Numbered from the stretch's first letter, positions 1 to 7,332 are shown. The stretch is DNA of 8,643 nt from SAT2750 sp963581185 (GCA_963581185.1 CAUZOB010000207.1:1-8643); one strand, 5' to 3'. Translations and numbers: made by a program. Notes: generated by a model from the sequence alone, not told the origin.

Positions 1-1
1 C

Positions 2-874
2 TCCGGTTTCTCTGCACCGGCAAGTCATCAGCGAAACTTCTGCTATGCCGATCCTCAAACGGCACACGATGAACTATTCAAGTCGGTGACGAATTCCGGT
101 GCCCTCGAATCGGACAACACGCTATTGAACTTCCTGCATGAACAAGAAGGCAGGCGGCTTAAAGAGCTCAATGGCGAAGAACGCACAAAAGCAAGAAACC
201 ATGTCGAGTCGATCCAATCGATCCGAGAACGAAATGAAAGGGTGGTGTCGCTGTCAGAGGTCATTTCGAAGAATCTACCCAAGCTCGATCCGATCCACGC
301 AAACGGTGGCCCGAACGCCAGCCTCATCCAAAAGCAGGAAGCGTTTACCGATGTTATGCTCGCGGCCTTGATCTCGGGCTTAACCAACGTCGTGACTTAT
401 ACCATCGATGACCTGGGGACACCGATCACAACGCTTCCCGGCAATACAGGACGAGTTGATCTTCACCGTCTGGGGCACAGTACAGATATGGAGCTCAGGA
501 ATATCGTTAAGGCCAGCCACATGGCTCAAGTCGCGAAGATGGTTGCGAAACTGAAATCAGTTCCCGAAGGCAACGGGACGATGTTCGACAATACGACGAT
601 CATCTACTTCCCGGAAACCGGTGCCGGTCACCATGGTCCTGATACCGAAGCGCCGATGGTGATCATGACGGGCGACAATTCGAAGCTGGATATTGCCGGC
701 CGTTATATCCGTCTGCCGTTCCATGCCACCGAAGGGCATAAGACATTGAGCAACTGGTACACCACGCTTCTTAACGCCCATGGCAACCCCAGCCCGCATT
801 ATGGCGATCTGGATTTGGAAATGTCTCGCAAGAAGTTAGATCAAGTTGGGGCGATCAAACAGTTTCTCGGTTGA
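2..874 (+). CDS. DUF1552 domain-containing protein, 3' part (5' end outside window)
   Basis: The frame is open from base 2, so the gene begins upstream; 290 residues to the TGA are visible. The GTG at 86 is only an internal codon, because clear protein sequence precedes it (it starts SGFSAPASHQRNF). The visible part contains a charged helical stretch (EEQ-type RRLKELNGEERTKARNHV region, about residues 46-70), then a C-terminal core with DNTTIIYFPETG, GAGHHGPD (double His near visible residue 210), PMVIMTGDN, GRYIRLPF and NWYTTLLNAHG. That order matches the DUF1552/DUF1501-like alkaline-phosphatase-type proteins that planctomycetes carry in many copies. Family members are usually about 440-470 residues, so roughly the last two thirds is present. 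In planctomycetes these genes often sit just downstream of a DUF1592/DUF1587 cytochrome-type gene, which would lie outside the window. The biochemical function is not established. It converges on the next gene with 48 bases between them and no evident terminator hairpin. Confidence 0.75.
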   Translation, partial: SGFSAPASHQRNFCYADPQTAHDELFKSVTNSGALESDNTLLNFLHEQEGRRLKELNGEERTKARNHVESIQSIRERNERVVSLSEVISKNLPKLDPIHANGGPNASLIQKQEAFTDVMLAALISGLTNVVTYTIDDLGTPITTLPGNTGRVDLHRLGHSTDMELRNIVKASHMAQVAKMVAKLKSVPEGNGTMFDNTTIIYFPETGAGHHGPDTEAPMVIMTGDNSKLDIAGRYIRLPFHATEGHKTLSNWYTTLLNAHGNPSPHYGDLDLEMSRKKLDQVGAIKQFLG

Positions 875-922
875 ATCCGGAAACTGGCTAGGCGTCTATC
901 GACAGGTTCGCTGTGGTGGTTC

Positions 923-3196
923 TCATTTACCGCTTGCCACGACGACGGGTGGTAACTTCTGCTCCTGCATTTGCAGAGAGATATGACCACGGGGCGGTTG
1001 GACGCCGCGACGCGGGTGGTTGTAGCGCAGGAAACTAGTGGCCGCGATGGTCACTTTGCCACCTTTAAACTCCTCGAGGAACTCATTGTAAATGTGCGCA
1101 CCGCGTGGCTGTCCACCTTGGCGCACGGCGACTCCGGCGTTTGATTGGGCCAGTAACTTGCCATTGATGTAGATTGCATAGCCCTCACCAGAATTGACGT
1201 GGGCGCTGCCGCCAACCAGAATCCGGTAGCGGTGGCCCTTTTTCAGCGGTGGGAAATCAAACGTGCTACGGATCAGCAGGACTTCTTTGCCCCACAGCGT
1301 TTTCGGTATCTCGTTGCAACGGCAGAAGGGCGCCGTACAGGTCTCGGTCAAGGCTGCCAGCTTGCCATCAAGTTGACCGAACGGCTGCAGCCCTTTCTTC
1401 CAGTCAGCTGTACCCGCATCGAAGTCGGCTGCGACCCAATTCTCCATCCTCGCGGGATAGGTCACCTTGCGGTAACGATTGCCTTTCTCGACGGGCAGAG
1501 TTTCTGGCGGGTCGAAGCTGAAATAGTCCCACTGCGTCTTGTCAAAGTCTGGACCAAACGGTCGCCAGTCGTACTCATCGATTCCGGCCGCGTGGTAGCA
1601 GTTGTCGAGTCCGAACATTGCGCCGCGGAGAAACTGGTTCGCTCGCTGCGGCCGCTCACCGTTGAATTCTTGAAGCAGCGCCGCGTTGTAACGCGGGTTG
1701 GCGATGTACGACGCGACGATGCCGTCGAGGATGATTGGCCTCATCCTCTTCTGTGCGGCGGCCTTTTCCTCTACGGACGGCTCGGCTGTCTGGTCTTGAG
1801 CGACGCGTTGTGGGCGTGCAACGTGCGGCAGCGTTTCCGCAGTACCGCCCTGCAAGCCGACCATTGCCCGGCCGAGCGCATCGCCGATCAAGACATAGGT
1901 CTCGGCGTTGCGGTTGTAGTGGTAGTCCTGGTTTGTGGGTGATTCGTCGACTTCACGCCAGAAGTCGCGAGTGTCGATCGCGGCGACTGTGCCGGCGTAC
2001 TCCGGATGCTTCGTGGAGTCGCCGACGGCCATCTGCGCGTTCAAGATCCTCAGGAACTTGTCCGGCATGTTGTGTCCGCCGAATCCAATCGTGGCAACCA
2101 CGACCGGCAGCTTTGGTGTCTTGAACTCTTTGCGGACATCGTTGATCAGGTTGACCAGGTGCTTTTCGTACTCAACGATCAACGTTTCGGTGTAGCTGTC
2201 TTTGTGTCCTTGGAACCAGGCGAACCCGGCGATCTCGTACCCCTGTCCCTTGTAGCCCGGAACGACCTTGTCGATGTTATCAAGTGTCTTGCGCACGCCC
2301 TCAATCATCAGCTTGTATTCGACTGCTTCAAACTGGTTGTCGGGATCGGTTCGTCCACTCGTCGGCGGACGGAAGTCGAAGCCGAGCGAGCGGTTGCCTT
2401 GAGCTGTCTTGATCAGCAGGACTTGTTCGTCGTGGAACGTACCGAGTACGTGGCCGAAGCCGAGTTCCGGACCAATGGACTTACCGTTTGAGCTGGCGGT
2501 CAGCGCCGAGCCGGCCTTCCCCAGCCGAGCATCTTCAAGATAAACGTCGTTTCGAACCGTCCAATTGCCATCGCCATCAACGAGCCAGGGGAATTTACCT
2601 TCGCGTTTGGCAACCGCTTCGAGGTCACCGTTACCGAGCAGGTCGGTCTTCTGCATCCAGAACCTCGGCGTTTCGCCTTTGAAGTCGGAGATCTTGAACG
2701 CGTAGCGTTTACCTGGTTCGAGGGTCACGTTTTGCTTGACCGGATTGCCGTCGGCTGCTCGGCGGTAGACTTGTTTGCCATCAAGTTGCATCAGGCTGTA
2801 AGAACTCTCACCGAATCCGCAGTGGAATTGATAGACGCCGTGCTGAAGCACTTCAAGCAGCCCCTCGGTGACTGGGCTATCCGTTGGCTTGCCGTCCGGC
2901 AAGTAGACGTTTAGCGGCGAGACTTTGAAGTTGCCAACTCTATAAATCTGCAGTGGACCAACGGGCACTGCGGGATCCGAGCTGAGGTAGACCCCCGTAT
3001 AGACATTCTTTGCTCCGCTGAGGTCTCCCATGCCGACCATGTTGGACTGGCCAGCGAGAATGTAGACCTTGACCGGCTTGGTAGTATCGCCCGTTTGTCC
3101 GTCTGGATCAGGCAGTTGAGCCGGGACGTCCGCTGCGGAAACGGGAAGGGCTATCAGGAGCAGTGCGAAGGCGGCCAATTGGATGATTGATTTCAT
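923..3196 (-). CDS. Secreted sialate O-acetylesterase-like (SASA/DUF303) carbohydrate esterase with extra beta-rich domains
   Basis: 757 residues. A signal peptide covers about residues 1-22 (hydrophobic AFALLLIALPVSAA), so the protein is exported. The SASA-family SGNH-hydrolase blocks are present. AGQSNMVGMG at 48-57 carries the nucleophile Ser51. IKTAQGNRSLGF at 262-273 corresponds to the usual IKTAWGGKSL block. AWFQGHKD lies at 326-333, GFGGHN at 371-376 and DYHYNRNAETY at 424-434, with the likely catalytic His426. The family removes O-acetyl groups from sugars; the actual substrate cannot be read from the sequence. Between the nucleophile block and the next core block lie about 170 extra residues (75-242), including VYQFHCGFGESSYSLMQLDG and EPGKRYAFKI, a pattern resembling a PA14-type ligand-binding domain. 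About 270 further residues (485-757) end in a jelly-roll-like region (KGHRYRILVGG, GYAIYINGKLLA) with a Cys cluster at 620, 625 and 627. The ATG at 3194-3196 is preceded by GGAA six bases upstream, a weak ribosome-binding site. The start fits the signal peptide. Confidence 0.85.
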   Translation of the reverse strand: MKSIIQLAAFALLLIALPVSAADVPAQLPDPDGQTGDTTKPVKVYILAGQSNMVGMGDLSGAKNVYTGVYLSSDPAVPVGPLQIYRVGNFKVSPLNVYLPDGKPTDSPVTEGLLEVLQHGVYQFHCGFGESSYSLMQLDGKQVYRRAADGNPVKQNVTLEPGKRYAFKISDFKGETPRFWMQKTDLLGNGDLEAVAKREGKFPWLVDGDGNWTVRNDVYLEDARLGKAGSALTASSNGKSIGPELGFGHVLGTFHDEQVLLIKTAQGNRSLGFDFRPPTSGRTDPDNQFEAVEYKLMIEGVRKTLDNIDKVVPGYKGQGYEIAGFAWFQGHKDSYTETLIVEYEKHLVNLINDVRKEFKTPKLPVVVATIGFGGHNMPDKFLRILNAQMAVGDSTKHPEYAGTVAAIDTRDFWREVDESPTNQDYHYNRNAETYVLIGDALGRAMVGLQGGTAETLPHVARPQRVAQDQTAEPSVEEKAAAQKRMRPIILDGIVASYIANPRYNAALLQEFNGERPQRANQFLRGAMFGLDNCYHAAGIDEYDWRPFGPDFDKTQWDYFSFDPPETLPVEKGNRYRKVTYPARMENWVAADFDAGTADWKKGLQPFGQLDGKLAALTETCTAPFCRCNEIPKTLWGKEVLLIRSTFDFPPLKKGHRYRILVGGSAHVNSGEGYAIYINGKLLAQSNAGVAVRQGGQPRGAHIYNEFLEEFKGGKVTIAATSFLRYNHPRRGVQPPRGHISLQMQEQKLPPVVVASGK

Positions 3197-3213
3197 AGTG
3201 CATTCCGTATGGA

Positions 3214-3243
3214 TTTAGCGCTTCAATTAGGATGTTGCGTCAA
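3214..3243 (-). promoter_or_regulatory. Candidate promoter for the SASA esterase gene
   Basis: Read on the minus strand, TTGACG (3238-3243) is followed after 18 bases by GCTAAA (3214-3219), about 20 bases before the ATG. The -35 matches the sigma-70 consensus at five of six positions; the -10 matches at only three. This is a pattern-based guess. Confidence 0.22.
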
Positions 3244-3291
3244 ACGAATTTAATCGCGAAGTGGTGACAACTTGTGTGCTTCCATCGTGAG

Positions 3292-3468
3292 CTATTTAGG
3301 CAGGTCGATGTCGTCCGTTCGAAACGGCACCGTGTCGGCCAGAACTTACAGCGTATCGTCCTACTTGACCATCTCCAGCACGGGGTCCTTCAGCTGCTGT
3401 TTAAAGAACGCGTCCGCCACTTCGATCATCTGATCAAACCAGACTATCGATCTGATGATAATTGTCAT
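3292..3468 (-). pseudogene. Remnant of a hydrolase-like gene (C-terminal tail with two in-frame stops)
   Basis: On the minus strand, 3468 to 3361 reads as 35 codons from an ATG to TAG. The last 25 codons look like genuine protein: WFDQMIEVADAFFKQQL followed by KDPVLEMVK. The pattern is an amphipathic helix of the kind that closes many alpha/beta-hydrolase or esterase proteins (…ADAFFKxxL…). In the same frame after the TAG come DDTL, a TAA (3346-3348), and then VLADTVPFRTDDIDLPK ending at TAG (3292-3294), which again looks like a natural protein C-terminus. Two stops inside one frame, with protein-like sequence on both sides, suggest a decayed 3' end whose main body has been deleted. The first codons (MTIIIRSIV) probably do not belong to the ancestral gene. 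The family assignment is a guess from the helix pattern. Chance openness of GC-rich sequence is the alternative. Confidence 0.35.
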
Positions 3469-3598
3469 TTACTTCTCACGGAAACGAGGGCCGGATGATG
3501 CGTTAGATGTGAATCTCTGCCTTCACAATCGACAGTATACCGCGATTGATAAGATCACCCCAGATTCTGTCACGAAGGCTTTGTGTGAACTTGTTTGA
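3455..3598 (+). pseudogene. Possible short remnant resembling the N-terminal part of a PQQ-dependent dehydrogenase
   Basis: A 47-codon plus-strand frame runs from ATG (3455) to TGA (3596-3598). Its second half, LHNRQYTAIDKITPDSVTKA, resembles the motif near the start of PQQ-dependent alcohol dehydrogenases and related beta-propellers (aromatic-Ser/Thr-x-Leu/Ile-…-Ile-Thr/Asn-x-x-x-Val-…-Leu). Nothing of the propeller follows, and the frame ends 31 bases before the next gene. There is no ribosome-binding site. It could be a leftover of a deleted gene, a real small protein, or chance. Confidence 0.2.
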
Positions 3599-3623
3599 CA
3601 GGTAAGAGTCAGCACGCTAAACC
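3595..3623 (+). promoter_or_regulatory. Candidate promoter placing the transcript start at or beside the ATG
   Basis: A perfect TTGACA (3595-3600) is followed after 17 bases by TAAACC (3618-3623), which matches the -10 consensus at three of six positions. A start seven bases beyond the -10 would fall on base 3630, the A of the ATG of the metallohydrolase gene. That gene has no Shine-Dalgarno sequence, which fits a leaderless or near-leaderless mRNA. The weak -10 keeps confidence low. Confidence 0.3.
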
Positions 3624-3629
3624 ACAATC

Positions 3630-5723
3630 ATGCAAAGAACGCCCCTGCCTGCCCACGTTCCTCGACTGACCGTCCTGCTGCTGCTCGCCACCTGCTGGGC
3701 ACCATTGCTGCCAGCCAATGAACTGGTCCTGACCAATCGGCTGCATCACCTGCGTAACGGAAAAACGCAGGAATGGTCCTCGTTTCCAGAACAGGCAGAA
3801 GCCAGTTCCCTGGAACTCTCGTTCACTCTCCCTGGCACGCCAACTGCCAGCACGCTGCGGTTGCGTCAACAGGATGTCAAGCAATCCTGGAAAGTGTTCG
3901 TGAATGGCACGATGATCAACAAGCTGCTGCGAGACGAGAACGACATGGTTCGTTACCTGGCAGTTCCCGCCAGCGTGCTGCAAGCGGGAAAAAACCAGTT
4001 AACCGTCTCAACCGACAGCACGCGAGGAGCGGATGATATTCGCGTTGGTGAAATCAGCCTGTTCGATCAAGCTCGAGAAGTGGTTTTGTCAGAAGGGGAA
4101 GTCACCATTCAGGTGGTCAATAGCGATGGCAAGGCCATCCCCTGCCGGCTGACGATCCTCAACCAGTCCGGAGCTCTATCAGCCGTTGGTGCTGAATCCA
4201 ACACGACCCTGGCGGTACGACCTGGGGTTGTCTATACGGCTAACGGCCTGGCTCGTTTGGGACTGCGGGCAGGCCGCTACAAAGTTATCGCGGGACGGGG
4301 ATTCGAATGGGGTATCGACTCAGCCAAACTGATGGTGCGAAAAGGTGCTCACGAAAAGCTGCGTTTGCGTATCCACCGGGAAGTTCCCACCGCAGGGCTT
4401 GTCAGTTGTGACACGCATGTGCATACGGTCACTTACTCTCGGCATGGTGATGCCACGATTGAAGAGAGAATCATCACGACAGCCGGTGAGGGGATCGAAT
4501 TGCCGATTGCCACCGATCACAATGCGCATATCGATTACCGACCCGTCCTTCGGCGTCTGAAGTTGGAAAGCTACTTCACTCCTGTAATCGGCAATGAAGT
4601 GACGACGAGTGTCGGGCACTTCAACATCTTTCCCGTCGCCCCGAACGCTCCGCTGCCCGACCATCGCTTGACCAGCTGGCCAGAAATCATTGCCAGTATC
4701 CGTCAGACACCAAACGTGCAAGCTATCATCTTGAACCACGGACGGGATCTGCATAGTAACGTGCGGCCGCTGGGACCGGTGAACCATCTGAGTGTGACGG
4801 GAGAAAATCTGCATGGCTGGGGTTTTGGCGCCAATGCCATGGAACTGGTCAACTCTGGTGCCACTCAAACCGACATTATGCAGCTGGTTCACGACTGGTT
4901 TGGCCTGCTTAATCGTGGCTACAATGTGACACCTGTCGGCAGCAGCGACTCGCATGATGTGGGCCGGCATTTCATCGGCCAGGGCAGAACCTATATCCGT
5001 TGCCCCGACAGCGACCCCGGAAAGATCCCGGTCGATCACGCGGTCAGTAGTTTTCTCGCCGGCCGAGTCATTGTCAGCTACGGGCTACTGACCACCATCC
5101 GGATCAACGAACAATACAGTATGGGAGATCTGGTGCCAGCTGGAAAACCTCTTCAGCTTGAAGTCACCGTACTGGGCCCGAGTTGGGCACGGGCCAGCGT
5201 GGTTGAGCTTTACGCCAACGGCAAGCGAATCAAACAGGCAACTATTGCGTCTGGCAAACAGGCGGGGATCAAATGGAAAGGCAACTGGAAACTGGCTCCT
5301 TTCAAACACGATGTTCATCTGGTAGTCGTGGCGCGGGGCCCGGGTATCGACTCGCTGCATTGGCCGACAGCCAAAGCCTACCAACCCACTTCACCCGATT
5401 GGACAGCGGCACTTTTTAGTTGCACCGGCGCCACCTGGCTCGATGTGGACGGTGACGGCAAGCCCACCAGTGCCTATCAATACGCTCAACAGTTGATGAA
5501 ACAAACAGATGGCGAAATCAAGCCGTTGCTCAGGCAATTGGCCAGTTACGACGAAGCGGTTGCTGCCCAGGCTGCCGCGCTGCTGCAGGCAAAGACCCCG
5601 GGAATCCTCTTGCAGGACGAATTTCAACAAGCGCTTGCTTCTGCAGCTGAACCCGTACGCCAGGGGATCCAGGTCTACCGAAACCAGTGGCGGCGAAGCG
5701 AGCAGGCTCGCGTTAGCCGCTGA
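3630..5723 (+). CDS. Exported CehA/McbA-family PHP-type metallohydrolase
   Basis: 697 residues. A signal peptide spans about 1-29 (hydrophobic LTVLLLLATCWAPLLPA). An N-terminal region to about 150 looks like a beta-sandwich (WKVFVNGTMINKLL, RYLAVPASVLQAGKNQL). A second beta segment follows at 155-250, reminiscent of a carboxypeptidase-regulatory-like fold (VTIQVVNSDGKAIPCRLTI, LRAGRYKVIAGRG). The PHP metal-binding core then starts: DTHVHT at 261-266, TDHN at 295-298, GNE at 321-323, NHGRD at 369-373 and GSSDSH at 437-442. These His/Asp/Glu motifs are the expected metal ligands, so the enzyme is probably active as a phosphoesterase or hydrolase. CehA and McbA themselves hydrolyse carbaryl, but that substrate should not be transferred here. 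Near the C-terminus DVDGDGK (605-611) forms an EF-hand-like calcium loop, followed by a helical tail. The ATG start is supported by the signal peptide; no ribosome-binding site is visible. Confidence 0.88.
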   Translation: MQRTPLPAHVPRLTVLLLLATCWAPLLPANELVLTNRLHHLRNGKTQEWSSFPEQAEASSLELSFTLPGTPTASTLRLRQQDVKQSWKVFVNGTMINKLLRDENDMVRYLAVPASVLQAGKNQLTVSTDSTRGADDIRVGEISLFDQAREVVLSEGEVTIQVVNSDGKAIPCRLTILNQSGALSAVGAESNTTLAVRPGVVYTANGLARLGLRAGRYKVIAGRGFEWGIDSAKLMVRKGAHEKLRLRIHREVPTAGLVSCDTHVHTVTYSRHGDATIEERIITTAGEGIELPIATDHNAHIDYRPVLRRLKLESYFTPVIGNEVTTSVGHFNIFPVAPNAPLPDHRLTSWPEIIASIRQTPNVQAIILNHGRDLHSNVRPLGPVNHLSVTGENLHGWGFGANAMELVNSGATQTDIMQLVHDWFGLLNRGYNVTPVGSSDSHDVGRHFIGQGRTYIRCPDSDPGKIPVDHAVSSFLAGRVIVSYGLLTTIRINEQYSMGDLVPAGKPLQLEVTVLGPSWARASVVELYANGKRIKQATIASGKQAGIKWKGNWKLAPFKHDVHLVVVARGPGIDSLHWPTAKAYQPTSPDWTAALFSCTGATWLDVDGDGKPTSAYQYAQQLMKQTDGEIKPLLRQLASYDEAVAAQAAALLQAKTPGILLQDEFQQALASAAEPVRQGIQVYRNQWRRSEQARVSR

Positions 5724-5890
5724 AACCTATCTGCCGTCTGGGCCACAATAATCGATCGCTTCGTTGAACTGGGGTAACGAAAAAGGGCTAGTCAAACGTG
5801 ACCATAATTCGCAATCCAGAGGGGGGTAAGACTCTATCGGAAGGCGCAACTGCGTGGAGCAGGTCACTCTTCAATTCAGAATGCGCGAAG

Positions 5891-6442
5891 TTATCGTTTC
5901 GGGTGTTTGAACGTCATCCGCAGGCTCCCCATGCCGCCCATGGAATAGCCGCCGATCAATGTGCCGCCCTGACCTTTGCTCAGAGCGTATTTCTTCTGGA
6001 CTGTTGGCAGAACCGTATTGAGAATCAGCGACTCCCACTTTTCGCTGCCGTCTCGAAAGTCCATGTAGAAGGAGCGTCGGGCAGAGGGCACGGCCACGAC
6101 CAGAGGCGGAAGGTGACCTAGTTTCCAGGCGGCTTCGATGATCGGACGCAATTCTCGGTCTAAATAGGAACTGTCATCTGGTCCGCCGTGCAGCCACAGC
6201 AATAAACGATGTGGCTTGTCCTGTTTATCGAATCCGGGTGGCAGCAGAATTGCGACCTCAACTGGACCGGGAACCAGTTTGGAATGCAAAGTCACGGATT
6301 CCAGCCGGGACAGGCTTTCGACTTCATCGTCATCGCTGGCAAGGGTTAGACGAGTACCAGTCAGGCAGATGGCCAACAGCAGCGCTATTGTAATGACGGG
6401 ATTGGGATTACCGGTCATTATCCGTTTGAGAGTCGCTTGCAT
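5891..6442 (-). pseudogene. Truncated exported esterase (PF00756-type alpha/beta hydrolase), ends after the nucleophile elbow
   Basis: 183 residues. A signal or anchor segment lies at about 15-36 (PVITIALLLAICLTG). Next come VEVAILLPPGFD (61-72), the oxyanion-hole strand LLLWLHGG (80-87), LPPLVVAVPSAR (111-122) and the nucleophile elbow GGYSMGG at 164-170 with Ser167. The frame then runs through FKHPKR and stops with TAA. Family members are typically near 280-300 residues and carry the catalytic Asp and His in the missing third, so this product should be inactive as a serine esterase. Directly after the stop, the +1 frame gives NFAHSELKSDLL and stays open for 34 codons. In intact homologues Phe-Ala often follows the HPxx motif, which hints at a frameshift here, but the rest is not recognisable. 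AGAGGA lies nine bases before the ATG on the coding strand and is a usable ribosome-binding site. A sequencing error at the break cannot be excluded. The DUF6265 gene lies 124 bases upstream on the same strand. Confidence 0.7.
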
Positions 6443-6566
6443 TAAATCTGTTCCTCTTTCGGTTCCATGTGCACGGAAGCGTGAGATGAATAGCTCAGGA
6501 TGGCCCGCACCGCCACTACTCTACCATTCCACCATTCCATGCCTGATTGCATGGACTCATTGGACT

Positions 6567-7115
6567 TCAGTTCTTCTTCTGTGGTGGATGCTTTGACTTG
6601 GCCTTGGCTGGTGAGAGATGGATTACTGTCCGCTGACCCTCTTGTGATTCCCAACTAATGTCAAAGCGGCCTGGTGCCACGAGCTCATATCGCAATGTGC
6701 GATGGGCAGATTTTGATACACCACGAAAGGTGATGCTGTTTTTTTCCTGATCGATGGCCTTAAATACATGAGGTTCTTCGTTGAGCAGATTCAGGTCGGA
6801 GCCAAAAAGCCGCAGTCTCAGTTCCAGAGCATCTTCAGTCTCTGTGATTTTGATAATCTCAACGAATTCGGTGAGGTCATTCTTCGTTAAACGGACGACC
6901 GCCGTGACTGTGTTTGCCCTGGGCGGCAACCACGATTCTTCCAGGAGTCCGCCGTTCCTCGGTCCCTGCCATCGACCTGTGAGCCAGGCGAGTCGATTGA
7001 TCGAAATGGACTCCGGCGTTGCTGCTTTCTTTTCTGGCTTGTCGGATCCAAACGACGGTAGACCAGGTCCAGCGAGGCAACAAGCGGATATGACTATGGC
7101 TACGATGAATTTCAT
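6567..7115 (-). CDS. Exported DUF6265-family protein
   Basis: 182 residues. A signal peptide spans about 1-23 (FIVAIVISACCLAGPGLPSFG). The mature part has the DUF6265 signature: INRLAWLTGRWQG (39-51), then LLEESWLPPRANTVTAVVRL, in which the Trp-Leu-x-Gly-x-Trp and Glu-Glu-x-Trp-x-x-Pro elements are diagnostic. Alternating strands follow (VEIIKITETEDALELRLRLF, RTLRYELVAPGRFDISWE). The family is a small beta-barrel of unknown function, often compared in shape with lipocalin or FABP-like folds. The length is close to the usual 150-190 residues, so it looks intact. The tail is lysine-rich (PPQKKN). The start is chosen from the signal peptide; the sequence before it (CAGGTTCAGTATTGCC) holds no convincing ribosome-binding site. 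It could be co-transcribed with the truncated esterase gene downstream, which would leave that esterase as a non-functional second cistron. Confidence 0.78.
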   Translation of the reverse strand: MKFIVAIVISACCLAGPGLPSFGSDKPEKKAATPESISINRLAWLTGRWQGPRNGGLLEESWLPPRANTVTAVVRLTKNDLTEFVEIIKITETEDALELRLRLFGSDLNLLNEEPHVFKAIDQEKNSITFRGVSKSAHRTLRYELVAPGRFDISWESQEGQRTVIHLSPAKAKSKHPPQKKN

Positions 7116-7156
7116 GGCAATACTGAACCTGTTTGCGGTGGTTATGTCTCAGGGTC

Positions 7157-7162
7157 ATTATA
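7157..7162 (-). promoter_or_regulatory. Candidate -10 element for the DUF6265 gene
   Basis: A perfect TATAAT reads on the minus strand 41 bases before the ATG at 7115, within the 217-base divergent region shared with the PAL-like gene. The sequence 16-18 bases further upstream (GATCGA or shifted by one) is a poor -35. Confidence 0.3.
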
Positions 7163-7332
7163 CTTGCGTTTGGCAATCTTCGATCAGTTGGAGATAGCGG
7201 CTGATCTGAGCCGGGGTTCTCCGGCCCGCATTCCAGCAGCACGTGCTTTCTCTTGACCGGAAATTGACTCTGGTTTCTCGCCAGCGGCGAACCATCACTC
7301 CTGTTCACATCAAGACAATCCCCACCACCCAA

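Noticed and set aside
875..922. A terminator between the convergent DUF1552 and SASA genes
   Set aside because: I found no stem-loop followed by a T-run in the 48 bases on either strand.
1199..2491. Several long plus-strand open frames (1199-1942, 1735-2124, 2006-2491)
   Set aside because: These are antisense shadows of the SASA esterase gene, with Arg/Ser-rich translations and no domains.
3274..3498. A 74-codon plus-strand frame across the gap between the SASA and metallohydrolase genes
   Set aside because: It lies opposite the minus-strand remnant, has no ribosome-binding site or recognisable motif, and the minus-strand reading looks more protein-like. A real small gene cannot be fully excluded.
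4320..5039. A 239-codon minus-strand open frame
   Set aside because: It lies wholly inside the metallohydrolase gene on the opposite strand. That gene carries all its metal motifs in the plus frame, and the minus translation shows no family signature.
6521..6540. A short repeat of CCATTCCA between the esterase and DUF6265 genes
   Set aside because: Only two adjacent copies, with no further units nearby.
6442..6654. A 70-codon minus-strand frame between the DUF6265 and esterase genes
   Set aside because: It overlaps the end of the DUF6265 gene in another frame, and the translation is low-information with no motif or start signal.
7210..7225. A GCCGG-GGTTCT-CCGGC inverted repeat in the divergent region before the PAL-like gene
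   Set aside because: A five-base stem with no T-run and no extension. It is expected by chance in GC-rich DNA, so I did not call a terminator or operator.
7243..7332. GTG start giving a 30-residue N-terminal extension of the PAL-like protein
   Set aside because: The extension would bury the signal peptide, has unremarkable basic sequence and no ribosome-binding site. The ATG at 7333 gives a standard exported protein.
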